From: Pseudomonadota bacterium
GTDB lineage: Bacteria > Pseudomonadota > Alphaproteobacteria > Rhizobiales > Xanthobacteraceae
Assembly (NCBI GenBank): GCA_023435725.1
Contig: JAEYRD010000119.1
Span: 1-16,417 of the forward strand
DNA length: 16,417 bases
Reading direction: 5' to 3'
A program made the translations under genes and the position numbers. Positions 1 through 7,664 of the stretch are shown piece by piece (the first letter of the stretch is position 1; each line of letters opens with the position of its first letter). The notes below the pieces were generated by a model. It worked only from the letters and a program-made list of their open reading frames with translations. It made no database searches and was not told the DNA's origin.

Positions 1-46
1 CCTCAGCACCGTATCGCGCTGAAGACAGGCGGCAGGTGGTTCATAG

Positions 47-80
47 CGCGGGGACGCAGCGACTTCGCTGCGTCCCCGCG
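47..80 (+). terminator. GC-rich perfect hairpin, terminator-like
   Basis: Two perfect 15-bp arms (CGCGGGGACGCAGCG at 47-61 and its complement at 66-80) enclose a 4-base loop. A short T-run lies at about 89-92, some 8 bases past the stem rather than directly on it, so it is not a textbook intrinsic terminator. It could end a plus-strand gene lying left of the window. It could also lie beyond the serine hydrolase gene, which ends at 197 on the minus strand. The first 196 bases otherwise show no gene I can support. Confidence 0.4.
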
Positions 81-196
81 GGACGCTATTTTCCATAATA
101 ATTGGTGTGGCGGCCAAAATACGCGAGCGACCGCTTTTGGTCGTCGCGGTCAGCTTTCTGGGCCCAAGGCGGATAAGTCGAACAAGCGCCGGATCA

Positions 197-1513
197 TCAT
201 TTTCCGAGTTGCTGAAGTACGGCGAACCAGAGTGCAAGTGGCTCCGAAAGCGACCCCGGTTCGGATGGCTTTTGGCGAACGGCAGTGTGAACCATAACTA
301 GCTTCGACGCTGGATCGACCAGGATGATCTGGCCGCGGATACCGAGCAGCGCAAATCTTCGCTGCGCACCGGGGAGAAGCCATATCTGGTAGCCATATCC
401 AAAGTAAGGCGTCGCCACTTTCGGAGCGAGGTGACTATCGGCGGGCCTAACGGTTGTCGCATCCAGCAGCCATTGCTGAGGGATCAATTGGCGGCCTTCC
501 CACGCGCCGTCGTGAGCGAGCAATCTGGCCAAGCGAGCATAGTCGCGCAAGGTTGCGTTCACACAGCAAAACGCAATCTCTTGCCCGCCGCCGTCAATGG
601 CCCACGAGGCGTCGGCTTCGGTGCCGATCGCGTCCCAGATCCGGTCGTGGAGATAGTCGGCAACCGGGATAGCCGTGGCAGAGCGCAGTACCAATCCTAG
701 GATCTCGGTCTCGATGCTGGCATAGTGCCATTTGGTGCCCGGCGGCGCGCTACGCGTATTGAATCGCGCGACGATGGCCGCGGCATCTCTTTCTTCTCCT
801 CCGAACAGCGCCCTCCCAAGCCGAGCGATATCGTCCTGCCCATCATAAACTTCGGAGAACGCCACGCCCGAGGCCATGTTGAGTAAGGCCCGGATCGAGG
901 TGTTTCCATATTCCGTTCCCGCAAGACCGGGGACGTAGGTCGAGACAGGCTCGTCGACCGACTTGATGCGACCTTCCGAGACGGCGATGCCAATCAGCAT
1001 CGCAACGATTGTCTTGGCCATGGACTGCGAAAGGAAGCGGTCGTGGTCGGTGCGCGAATATTGATAGTGCTCGTAGAGGATGGTGTCGTCCCTGGCGATC
1101 AGGAGACCTGTCACCGGATTGCGCTTGAGGTAATCGTCGATCGTCAGGCGTTGCGAGTCAAACTCGTAGGTGACCGATGGCTCCGGCTTCCTCTTGAAAT
1201 GCCAAGGCGCCGTCGCTCTGGGTATCCGGCGGGACGGGTAGACCTCGTCGAAATGGCTGTAGACCCCCACGAGTTGATCTGGCTGGGTGACGGTCGCTCG
1301 GGGACCGACGGGATAGCCGGCTGCCGCGCCGTAGGTCGCGGCATCGGGGCCGCTGTCCGAAAATACGGGACCGACCTTGGTTGCGTCACCCGCGCCGGGC
1401 GAGCTCAGGGCGTCCTGTGCGTATGCTGACGGCGCCCAGACCGCAAAAAGGAGAGTGACAGGAAGAAACAGTAGGCCGCGTCCGGGCCGTCCGCAGAGCG
1501 TTCCCCAAGACAT
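197..1513 (-). CDS. Secreted beta-lactamase-fold serine hydrolase (class C / 6-aminohexanoate-dimer hydrolase-like)
   Basis: This 438-residue protein belongs to the class C beta-lactamase/penicillin-binding fold family of serine hydrolases. The first 32 residues form a signal peptide (hydrophobic LLFLPVTLLFAVW, then APSAYAQ, cleavage near residue 32), so it acts in the periplasm. The catalytic SxxK motif is S164-M-A-K167. The second motif is Y264-A-S in place of Y-x-N, as in NylB-like esterases/amidases. The third motif is G391-I-R-G-Q rather than K-T-G or G-H-G-Q. These departures make a true beta-lactamase unlikely; an ester or amide substrate fits better, but which one cannot be told. The frame extends 26 codons further upstream. 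I chose ATG at 1513 because the signal peptide starts there and GGGAGAG lies about 8 bases before it. No operon partner is visible. The family call is firm, the substrate unknown. Confidence 0.88.
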   Translation of the reverse strand: MSWGTLCGRPGRGLLFLPVTLLFAVWAPSAYAQDALSSPGAGDATKVGPVFSDSGPDAATYGAAAGYPVGPRATVTQPDQLVGVYSHFDEVYPSRRIPRATAPWHFKRKPEPSVTYEFDSQRLTIDDYLKRNPVTGLLIARDDTILYEHYQYSRTDHDRFLSQSMAKTIVAMLIGIAVSEGRIKSVDEPVSTYVPGLAGTEYGNTSIRALLNMASGVAFSEVYDGQDDIARLGRALFGGEERDAAAIVARFNTRSAPPGTKWHYASIETEILGLVLRSATAIPVADYLHDRIWDAIGTEADASWAIDGGGQEIAFCCVNATLRDYARLARLLAHDGAWEGRQLIPQQWLLDATTVRPADSHLAPKVATPYFGYGYQIWLLPGAQRRFALLGIRGQIILVDPASKLVMVHTAVRQKPSEPGSLSEPLALWFAVLQQLGK

Positions 1514-1725
1514 TGCACTGGCTCTCCCGACACGCTCTTGTGTCCGCTGTTGAGACAATCTCATGGGTCTATGACGAGCGGATGCTATCAAGGCAGGGCG
1601 ATGAAGTCAGCATCTACCAAGCCGACCTGCCGAGCGTTCTCAGCCGAGGAGCGCTTGTGGGGGCCCAAAGCAGACCTGGGCACCCGCATTCGCAATGTCG
1701 CCACGTGCCCCCAAGCTGCCATGCG

Positions 1726-1739
1726 TTGATCTAGATCAA
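1726..1739 (+). promoter_or_regulatory. FixK/FNR box, perfect
   Basis: TTGATCTAGATCAA is an exact match to the FNR/FixK consensus TTGAT-N4-ATCAA, and the whole 14-mer is palindromic. Class II activation places the box centre at -41.5, which predicts a start near 1774 and a -10 near 1762-1767; TTAAGG sits at 1761-1766. The next gene starts at 1826, giving a leader of about 52 bases. The serine hydrolase on the other side starts 213 bases away and is a less likely target. I see nothing else in the 1514-1825 spacer. Confidence 0.7.
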
Positions 1740-1825
1740 AAGCAGCAGCGAAATCGCGCCTTAAGGGCAATAACTAGGTCAGTCTGGCGTTCGTACGCTC
1801 AGTGGCAGGCAAGGGGAGGACCGTA

Positions 1826-2209
1826 ATGTTCTTCTTTCAGGAGGGCTTCACCTATCGAAATTTCCTGCTGGATGCCCTCACGATATTCTTCCTCATCGTG
1901 TGGTTCTGGCTGCTCATTACTGTTGCTTCCGACCTGTTCCGACGCCACGACATCTCCGGCTGGGTTAAAGCACTGTGGGTGATAGGATGGATCGTATTCC
2001 CACTCATCGTCGTGCTTGCATACCTGATCTTTCAGGGAAGAGGCATGGCGGAGCGCCAGGTGCAACAGGCCGAGCAGGCGCGCGATGAGCTCAGGAAAGT
2101 AATCGGCTTCAGCGTCTCAGATGAAATCGAAAAGCTCAATCGGCTGAAACAGGCGGGGTCGATCAGCGATGCCGAATTTACGCGACTGCGCGCTCGGCTT
2201 GTGCAGTAA
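1826..2209 (+). CDS. Small membrane protein with PLDc_N-like and SHOCT domains
   Basis: The 127-residue protein has two transmembrane helices (about 12-34 and 50-70). The segment from DLFRRHDISGW through the second helix resembles PLDc_N, the N-terminal membrane unit of cardiolipin synthases, but no HKD phospholipase domain follows. A basic, charged linker (about 72-98) leads to a C-terminal SHOCT motif (about 99-126: DEIEKLNRLKQAGSISDAEF), a short helical module thought to serve oligomerisation or protein contacts. It is probably an inner-membrane protein of unknown role. An ATG 24 bases upstream in frame (1802) lacks a good ribosome site. The ATG at 1826 has GGGGAGG 6 bases before it and was preferred. 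The perfect FixK/FNR box at 1726 points to low-oxygen induction. Confidence 0.85.
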   Translation: MFFFQEGFTYRNFLLDALTIFFLIVWFWLLITVASDLFRRHDISGWVKALWVIGWIVFPLIVVLAYLIFQGRGMAERQVQQAEQARDELRKVIGFSVSDEIEKLNRLKQAGSISDAEFTRLRARLVQ

Positions 2210-2381
2210 TACTGCTCCAATCGTTGGGGGCATCTGCCGCACCGGTTGTGTCCGATCTGGGCCGCGCTGCGGCAGGCACGCTGAGCCGTTATCAAGTCAA
2301 TACGGGTGACACACCGGAGACCGGTCATCACCACGCGCTTCCACTGCCTCTTCCATGTTTTCAAAGTTCACTGATCCAGAC

Positions 2382-2395
2382 TTGATCTAGCTCAA
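2382..2395 (+). promoter_or_regulatory. FixK/FNR box, one mismatch
   Basis: TTGATCTAGCTCAA matches TTGAT-N4-ATCAA at nine of the ten fixed positions (C for A at 2391). It shares the core CTAG spacer with the box at 1726. If used as a class II site (-41.5), transcription would begin at about 2430, the first base of the downstream small ORF. An AACTAT hexamer at 2417-2422 is well placed as a -10. This is inference from spacing. Confidence 0.45.
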
Positions 2396-2429
2396 TGGTC
2401 CCGATGGCCCTCGCCGAACTATCGGGGCC

Positions 2430-2573
2430 ATGAACAAGCCCGACGCACCAGATCAGGGTGAGCAAAGATCATCCAAGCCTTCGCGCTCGGAGGAGGCCCT
2501 GCGGGCTATCGAAGAGTACACGAACAGCCTGCGGGAGATCATCAAGAAGCTCCGTCAGCGTCTCCTCAATTGA
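2430..2573 (+). CDS. 47-residue hypothetical protein, possibly leaderless
   Basis: The ORF runs from ATG at 2430 to TGA at 2571-2573 and encodes 47 residues. The N-terminal part is polar and probably disordered (MNKPDAPDQGEQRSSKPSRS). The C-terminal part is one amphipathic, charged helix (SEEALRAIEEYTNSLREIIKKLRQRLLN), suggesting a small cytosolic coiled-coil or partner-binding protein. I do not recognise its family. There is no clear ribosome site beyond GGGG right before the start, and the predicted FixK-dependent transcript would begin at the ATG itself. Codon use is GC-biased and the helix is coherent, which favours real coding over chance. Confidence 0.55.
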   Translation: MNKPDAPDQGEQRSSKPSRSEEALRAIEEYTNSLREIIKKLRQRLLN

Positions 2574-2728
2574 AGCCAGCTCGGTTGGCGACCCTACAAT
2601 GGTCTTGGACGAATAACTTCTTCTCCCGCGCTCAAGCGTCTTGGACCCGAAATGGAAGCCGCAGACCAAGACGGTCCGAACCTCCGGCACGGGCGCCCGC
2701 GCGTTTGGGGGGCGCGGATGCAAAGTTG

Positions 2729-3484
<756 letters not shown>

Positions 3485-3941
3485 AATCGCCTCCGCAAGA
3501 CCGAACCGAAAGAAGCTTAGCACAGATCGGCCCTGCGTGGGCACCTCGCATCGGCTTTGCCGTCCTGTGCAGCGACCACGTTCAATTCACGGACCCGCAT
3601 GAGACCCGCAACTATCTCGCGGGACGGATCACATCGGACCAACGCCACTCATCGCCGCTGAACCGACATTGGCGGTCACGCAAGCTCGTAAGAACGATCA
3701 TCGGTTCAAGGACTTCATGGCGATAAACGTCGAGAGCCACATACCCAGAGCTTCAAGCACCGCTTCGAAAAATACCTCTGAAAATGCGGTGAATCGGCTT
3801 TCGAGGTGCATGTCGGCTCTGCCTGACGCGAGCGTGTAGGCGAGGGATTCCTTGGCCCGCGGCAGCCGACGGAACTCACCGACGTGTGAGCGTCCTCTCG
3901 ACTTAAATCACCTACTTCCGCCCCGCATGTCGCTTCTTCTT
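3485..3941. other. Gene-poor spacer with one very small possible ORF
   Basis: About 450 bases without a convincing gene. The best candidate is a 37-residue minus-strand ORF at 3698-3811 (MHLESRFTAFSEVFFEAVLE at its start). It is rich in aromatic and hydrophobic residues and could be a short membrane-associated peptide. Its frame stays open upstream of the ATG to a stop near 3906, so it may instead be the tail of a decayed gene. I see no transposase fragment, tRNA or strong terminator here. Confidence 0.3.
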
Positions 3942-3990
3942 GGGAGCGAACGACACTAGACTTATTGGGGGGCGAGCGACACTAAACTCA
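3942..3990 (+). repeat. Imperfect 23-bp direct repeat (two copies) upstream of the LTXXQ gene
   Basis: Two copies lie at 3942-3964 and 3968-3990, offset by 26 bp, with 19 of 23 positions identical. The shared core is GCGAnCGACACTAnACTnA. All four differences are transitions (A/G or T/C). The second copy ends 10 bases before the ATG at 4001, so both copies sit in the expected promoter or leader region. Tandem sites close to 2.5 helical turns apart could be a regulator-binding pair or a recent short duplication. No known operator is recognised. Confidence 0.5.
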
Positions 3991-4000
3991 GGAGTTCGCG

Positions 4001-4510
4001 ATGATCAAGAAGATAGCCGTTGCAGCAGCTGCAGCTCTCATAACAACATCGCCTCTTGCCTACGGAGCAGAGACGTCCTCCACTACCGGAATGCGGCATC
4101 CTATTACTGGCGCCGACCTCAACGCCTTGACGGATGCGCGCGTTGGCATAATCAAGGCCGCGTTGCAGCTGACGCCCGACCAGGAAAAATACTGGCCGGC
4201 CGTGGAGGAGGCGGAACGCGCGAGAGCGAAGAACCGACAAGCCCGATTCCAACGGCGGGCGGAAATGCGTGATGGCGGTCCAATGGAAGCGATTGGTGAA
4301 CGCAATCCTGTCGAGCTCATGCAACGTCGAGCGGAGGTACTGAGCCAACGTGCGGCCGACCTCAAGAAGCTCGCCGACGCGTGGGAGCCGCTCTACAAAA
4401 CGCTAACCTCGGATCAGAAGAGGAGGATGGCCTTCGCGACATATGCGGCCGCGAGTGGGCTGCGAGATGCGATTGAACATCGTATGGAATCTGACGATGA
4501 TGACGACTAG
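4001..4510 (+). CDS. Periplasmic LTXXQ-motif (Spy/CpxP-like) protein
   Basis: This 169-residue protein has a signal peptide (MIKKIAVAAAAALITTSPLA, cleavage near YGA at 21-23) and two LTxxQ motifs, LTPDQ at 57-61 and LTSDQ at 135-139, the hallmark of the Spy/CpxP-like family. The mature part is almost all charged alpha helix (EEAERARAKNRQ, LMQRRAEVLSQRAADLKKLAD) and ends in an acidic DDDDD tail. Spy-type proteins are periplasmic chaperones or stress sensors; here a role in envelope stress or folding is inferred, not shown. AGGAG lies 7 bases before the ATG. No CpxA/CpxR-type regulators are nearby. The direct repeat at 3942-3990 immediately upstream is the likely control region. Confidence 0.88.
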   Translation: MIKKIAVAAAAALITTSPLAYGAETSSTTGMRHPITGADLNALTDARVGIIKAALQLTPDQEKYWPAVEEAERARAKNRQARFQRRAEMRDGGPMEAIGERNPVELMQRRAEVLSQRAADLKKLADAWEPLYKTLTSDQKRRMAFATYAAASGLRDAIEHRMESDDDDD

Positions 4511-4820
4511 GGATACGGTCGCATGAGCCGACATTGTCGCGGAGCAAGTCGTTTTGGTCCGCGACAGTGCCCTCGTTCACGCGCCGCAGGGTCCCGGCCG
4601 ATACAAGCATTGACGCGGTAACGCCGTGGTCGGACTCCCAATCCGCATCGGGCACTATGTATGCATCGGCATCGGTACAGCACTTTCCCAATTCGCTTTG
4701 CAGGCTTTCGAACCGCGACTTTAGCGGCGAGGCATCGTACCGACCGTCATTTCGTCCGAGTGCTGGCGTCACGAGCACGACCAAGCCGAGCAGCAATGCC
4801 GCACGTCTCCCTGCCAACAT
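4511..4820 (-). pseudogene. Decayed gene for a small secreted protein (SPLK..F.SL / DADW family)
   Basis: From ATG at 4820, with ACAGGA about 8 bases before it, the frame gives a convincing signal peptide (MLAGRRAALLLGLVVLVTPA). This is followed by ASPLKSRFESL, a CC pair, DADAYIVPDADWES and DHG. The pattern SPLK-x-W/F-x-x-L, CC, D-x-DW resembles small exported proteins I recall from Bradyrhizobium and relatives, which continue with H/Y-YRV and a V-P-D-D-A segment. Here the reading frame departs from that after DHG. The expected YRVN appears in another frame at about 4613-4624, and a family-like V-x-E-x-x-V-x-D-Q-N-D follows back in the first frame. The frame then runs antisense into the LTXXQ gene to a stop at 4362. 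I infer frameshift decay; a divergent intact gene ending at 4362 remains possible. Confidence 0.4.
4532..4569 (+). terminator. Stem-loop after the LTXXQ gene
   Basis: An inverted repeat, CATTGTCGCGGA (4532-4543) with TCCGCGACAGTG (4558-4569), pairs over 12 positions with one G-U wobble around a 14-base loop. It begins 21 bases after the LTXXQ stop codon. There is no T-run after the stem, so it is more likely an RNA 3'-end stabilising or pausing structure than a strong intrinsic terminator. Confidence 0.35.
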
Positions 4821-5175
4821 GGGAAAATCCTGTTCCCATGCCCCACAGAAGTGAGTCCGCATAAATCAGGCAAAGGCTCACCACGACTGCGTCACCCTCG
4901 CTGCTATTCTGACGCAAGATCTGTTGGGGGCTGCGAATGGCCCTCAGCGACCGAAATCTATGTCCGCTCGCTCGTCAGCATTCAAGGCAAGAGCGGTCTC
5001 TCTTTGCTCAACGTGAGTCTTTCTCAGTTTGACCCGGAGCAGATTCCATCGTGAGTCATGACGCCTATCGTACGCCGGCGCGAGCTGGTAGCTTTCCAAG
5101 GCGGGAACGACGGTGGCCGGGACTGTGGTAAGCCGGCGCGATCGAGCGCGCTGCTTTGATGGTTGGAGTGATAAG
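4821..5175. other. Spacer without a supported gene
   Basis: About 355 bases between the decayed minus-strand gene and the VOC gene. Short frames exist on both strands (for example plus 4851-5054 and minus 4944-5186), but they have no signal peptide, no recognisable motif and no clear ribosome site. I see no strong palindrome or box. Confidence 0.4.
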
Positions 5176-5616
5176 ATGATACTCAATCCGGATCACGTTA
5201 CGATCGCAGTGGCAGACGCCGGCACGGCGATCGAGTTCTTCGCACTCCTTGGTTTCAGAAAGGATCACGTCGCAACGATCGACGGCGGCATTCCCGCCCA
5301 GTACATGGGTATGCCGCGCATGAAAGCACAGCACATAACCCTCGTACTTGAAGGATCGAAGCCGCATTTCGAGATCCAGCTGCTTGAGTTCGACCCGCTC
5401 TCGGGGACCGATCCCGGGGCACACCCGACGAATCTGCGAAAACTGGGCTTCAATCACCTTGCGTTCCGCGTCGACGACATCGAGGCGACCACCGCGCACC
5501 TCGTAGCTAACGGCGTAGTCATGTTAAGCGACGAAATGGACTACATCGGCCGAAAGCTGCGGCTGTTCGAGGGTCCCGAGGGTATCACCTTCGAGTTAGT
5601 GCAGCGAGACGATTAG
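5176..5616 (+). CDS. VOC-family (glyoxalase/bleomycin-resistance-like) protein
   Basis: The 146-residue cytosolic protein shows the paired beta-alpha-beta-beta-beta modules of the vicinal oxygen chelate superfamily: module one about 4-72, module two about 90-143. Candidate metal ligands are H7 (DHVTIAV), E66 or E71 (HFEIQLLEF), H94 (FNHLAFRVDDIE) and E140 (GITFELVQ), matching the usual H/E/H/E layout. The superfamily includes glyoxalase I, dioxygenases, epimerases and antibiotic-binding proteins; the substrate cannot be read from the sequence. The frame opens earlier at 5113, but ATG at 5176 has GGAG 8 bases before it and places the first strand where the fold needs it. The next gene on the same strand starts 238 bases later, so co-transcription is uncertain. 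Confidence 0.88.
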   Translation: MILNPDHVTIAVADAGTAIEFFALLGFRKDHVATIDGGIPAQYMGMPRMKAQHITLVLEGSKPHFEIQLLEFDPLSGTDPGAHPTNLRKLGFNHLAFRVDDIEATTAHLVANGVVMLSDEMDYIGRKLRLFEGPEGITFELVQRDD

Positions 5617-5854
5617 ACGCTTCTGTCTCGGGCGACCCGTCCGTCCCTGAGCAATCCTGATGTCGCCTTGTGGCTCGTGACGAACGTCATTTTGCCCCAA
5701 AGCCGACCTGCGGGTTTGGACGACGGTTCGGGCTCCAAGAAATGAACCAGACAAGGAGCCCCAGCAACTAATCGCGAGAGGCGGCGAGCCTGCGCACTGC
5801 GCGAGCATGCCGGCGGTATTGGTTGCCTCCGACAGAGCAGCAAGGACGAACCTC

Positions 5855-6247
5855 ATGCCATACATCATCGTGCTGATTGCCGTGATCGGCATCGTGGTTC
5901 TGCAAATGACCGCCGTGATTCCGATGGACGCCGTCGGTGGGGGGCTGGTGATCGTGGCGGCTATGTTTGCCGCCGCACTGGCTATCGCCGTCCACGAGGC
6001 ATGGACGAAGAGACGGGGTGTGCTCGGCTGGATCGCGAATATCGTCGTCTCGTTTCTCGGCGCCTTCTTTGCCGCCCAGTTCGGCGGCCCGCTTGTGGCC
6101 ATCCCACTCCTGATGCTCGCGGGCGGGGGCAGCAGCTCGCTGGCGGCCGCGGGAGGTGGCGTGATGTCTGTCGCGCTCGCCCTCATGATGGTCGTCGCGC
6201 TCGCGGGATCGTCGGGCGCGGTGTGGCTCGTGAACCGGCGGCGATGA
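5855..6247 (+). CDS. Small hydrophobic integral membrane protein
   Basis: The 130-residue protein is almost wholly hydrophobic, with about four membrane segments (roughly 2-22, 28-47, 58-88 broken by glycines, 100-126). A basic loop, TKRRG, lies at 51-55 and a basic NRRR tail at the end. By the positive-inside rule both loop and tail would be cytoplasmic. It is rich in Gly and Ala (LAGGGSSSLAAAGGG). I do not recognise the family; it could be a small transporter subunit or membrane regulator. The frame opens at 5807, but ATG at 5855 has AAGGA 8 bases before it and starts directly with the first helix. It is convergent with the cysteine synthase gene. The 263-base spacer between them holds only a weak 6-bp hairpin near 6272. 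Confidence 0.7.
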   Translation: MPYIIVLIAVIGIVVLQMTAVIPMDAVGGGLVIVAAMFAAALAIAVHEAWTKRRGVLGWIANIVVSFLGAFFAAQFGGPLVAIPLLMLAGGGSSSLAAAGGGVMSVALALMMVVALAGSSGAVWLVNRRR

Positions 6248-6510
6248 GTTTGTTTAGTGGTGAGTGTGCAGCAGCGACGGCTGCTACGATTGGTCTTCTC
6301 CAATTCCGACTGGACGACGGCCGTTTATGGCCCTGAGCCGAGGTGCAGCGAAAGCCCTTGGCATGTTCGCTATCGAAGGTTAAATCGGACGCCATCGAGA
6401 TTGGTTGCAAACGACGCGATTGACCCACGGCAGAGACTGTCGAAGCATCGGGATGGTGTCGGCCTCTGATCAATTGAAACACGGATGACAGCCCGGCTAC
6501 CGGCGGCTTG

Positions 6511-7497
6511 CTATGCCATCCAGCGTGGCGTGGGCAGATTTTTCTTGCGCAGGAATTCCGGGTTGAACAGCTTGGATTGATAGCGCTGGCCGCCATCCGC
6601 GAGGATGGTCACGATGGTTTTGCCTGGACCGAGGTCGCGCGCGAGTCGCATGGCGCCGACGACATTGATGGCGCTTGAGCCACCAAGCGCCAGTCCTTCA
6701 TGCTCGATCAGGTCGAACAGGACAGGCAAGGCTTCCTCGTCCGTGATCTGGTAGGCCGTATCGATCGGCGCGCCTTCCAGGTTCTTGGTCACGCGGACCT
6801 GCCCGATACCTTCGGTGATCGAGTCTCCCTCGGTGGTCAGCTCGCCCTTCGTAAACCAGTTGTAGAGTGCGGCCCCCATGGGATCGCTGAGCGCAATTTG
6901 AATATTGGGATTTCGCTCCTTGAGGGCCCGCGCGATCCCGCCCAAAGTACCGCCGCTCCCAACGGCACAGGTGAAACCGTCGATTCGTCCGCCCGTCTGC
7001 TCCCAGATCTCCGGCCCGGTCGTGCGATAGTGGCCCTCGCGATTGGCAACGTTGTCGAACTGATTGGCCCAAAAAGCACCGAGCTCCTCGGCGAGCTGAC
7101 CGGAATAGCGAGCGTAGTGACCGGGATTGGAATACGGCACGGCGGGCACCAGGCGCAGGTCGGCGCCGCACAGCCGCAACATGTCCTTCTTCTCCTGACT
7201 TTGCGTCTCGGGCATCACGATCACGCTGCGATAGCCGCGTGCATTGGCCACGAGCGCAATGCCGATGCCGACATTGCCGGCCGTTCCTTCGACGATGACG
7301 CCGCCCGGCCCGAGCTTGCCGCGTCGTTCGGCGTCGTCGATCATAGCCAGGGCGGCTCGATCCTTGATCGAACCCCCGGGATTGAGAAATTCGGCCTTGC
7401 CGTAGATCTCGCAACCTGTGGCCGCCGACGGCATTCGCAGCCTGATCAATGGCGTATTGCCGATGGAGTCCACGAAACCAGTTCGGATGCCGTTCAT
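6511..7497 (-). CDS. PLP-dependent cysteine synthase family protein
   Basis: The 328-residue protein is a fold-type II PLP enzyme related to O-acetylserine sulfhydrylase. Landmarks: G-NTPLIRL (13-20), PLP lysine K45 in GGSIKDRA, the substrate/asparagine loop GTAGNVG (71-77), the phosphate-binding loop GSGGT (180-184), and SSAIN at 274-278. It likely makes cysteine from O-acetyl- or O-phosphoserine plus sulfide, or a related beta-replacement. Several stretches (SDPMGAALYNWF, ITEGIG-RVT, LGPGKTIVTIL-DGGQRYQSKLFN) recall the second, fungal-type cysteine synthase subgroup rather than canonical CysK. That is why I give no symbol. The GTAGNVG loop differs from the TSGNTG usual in CysK. ATG at 7497 was chosen over 7524 for the AGGTGGG about 8 bases upstream. 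It is monocistronic; no cysE or sulfate genes are adjacent. Confidence 0.9.
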   Translation of the reverse strand: MNGIRTGFVDSIGNTPLIRLRMPSAATGCEIYGKAEFLNPGGSIKDRAALAMIDDAERRGKLGPGGVIVEGTAGNVGIGIALVANARGYRSVIVMPETQSQEKKDMLRLCGADLRLVPAVPYSNPGHYARYSGQLAEELGAFWANQFDNVANREGHYRTTGPEIWEQTGGRIDGFTCAVGSGGTLGGIARALKERNPNIQIALSDPMGAALYNWFTKGELTTEGDSITEGIGQVRVTKNLEGAPIDTAYQITDEEALPVLFDLIEHEGLALGGSSAINVVGAMRLARDLGPGKTIVTILADGGQRYQSKLFNPEFLRKKNLPTPRWMA

Positions 7498-7664
7498 CGT
7501 CCGCCCACCTTTGCACTCCCGCAACTTTAGGCTCGCAGGCGGGCAATTCGATTCTCTAGTTCAGGCGATCCGTGCAATGATCCGGGCGTCGATCTTGCCT
7601 CATCGGCAATTCCATTCTTGCACGGACGGCGCACGGCTTCGATCGCTGGCAGTCCGGGGTCTGG

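Noticed and set aside
1..196. Possible end of a gene entering from the left
   Set aside because: Open frames exist at the edge, but none has a recognisable motif and the stretch is too short to judge; only the hairpin at 47-80 is supported.
3942..3990. Direct repeat considered as a CRISPR fragment
   Set aside because: Only two imperfect copies with a 3-base gap, no spacers of regular size and no cas genes.
5730..5761. GGGCTCC/GGAGCCC inverted repeat between the VOC and membrane-protein genes
   Set aside because: Only 7 bp with an 18-base loop and no T-run; such pairs are expected by chance in GC-rich DNA.
5596..6303. A 235-codon minus-strand frame opposite the small membrane protein
   Set aside because: The translation is Thr/Pro/Ser/Ala low complexity. 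The plus strand has a ribosome site and a sensible multi-helix membrane topology, though that gene itself is only moderately certain.
6698..7546. A 282-codon minus-strand frame overlapping the cysteine synthase
   Set aside because: Same strand, shifted frame of the cysteine synthase gene, Arg-rich and without motifs; it is a shadow.
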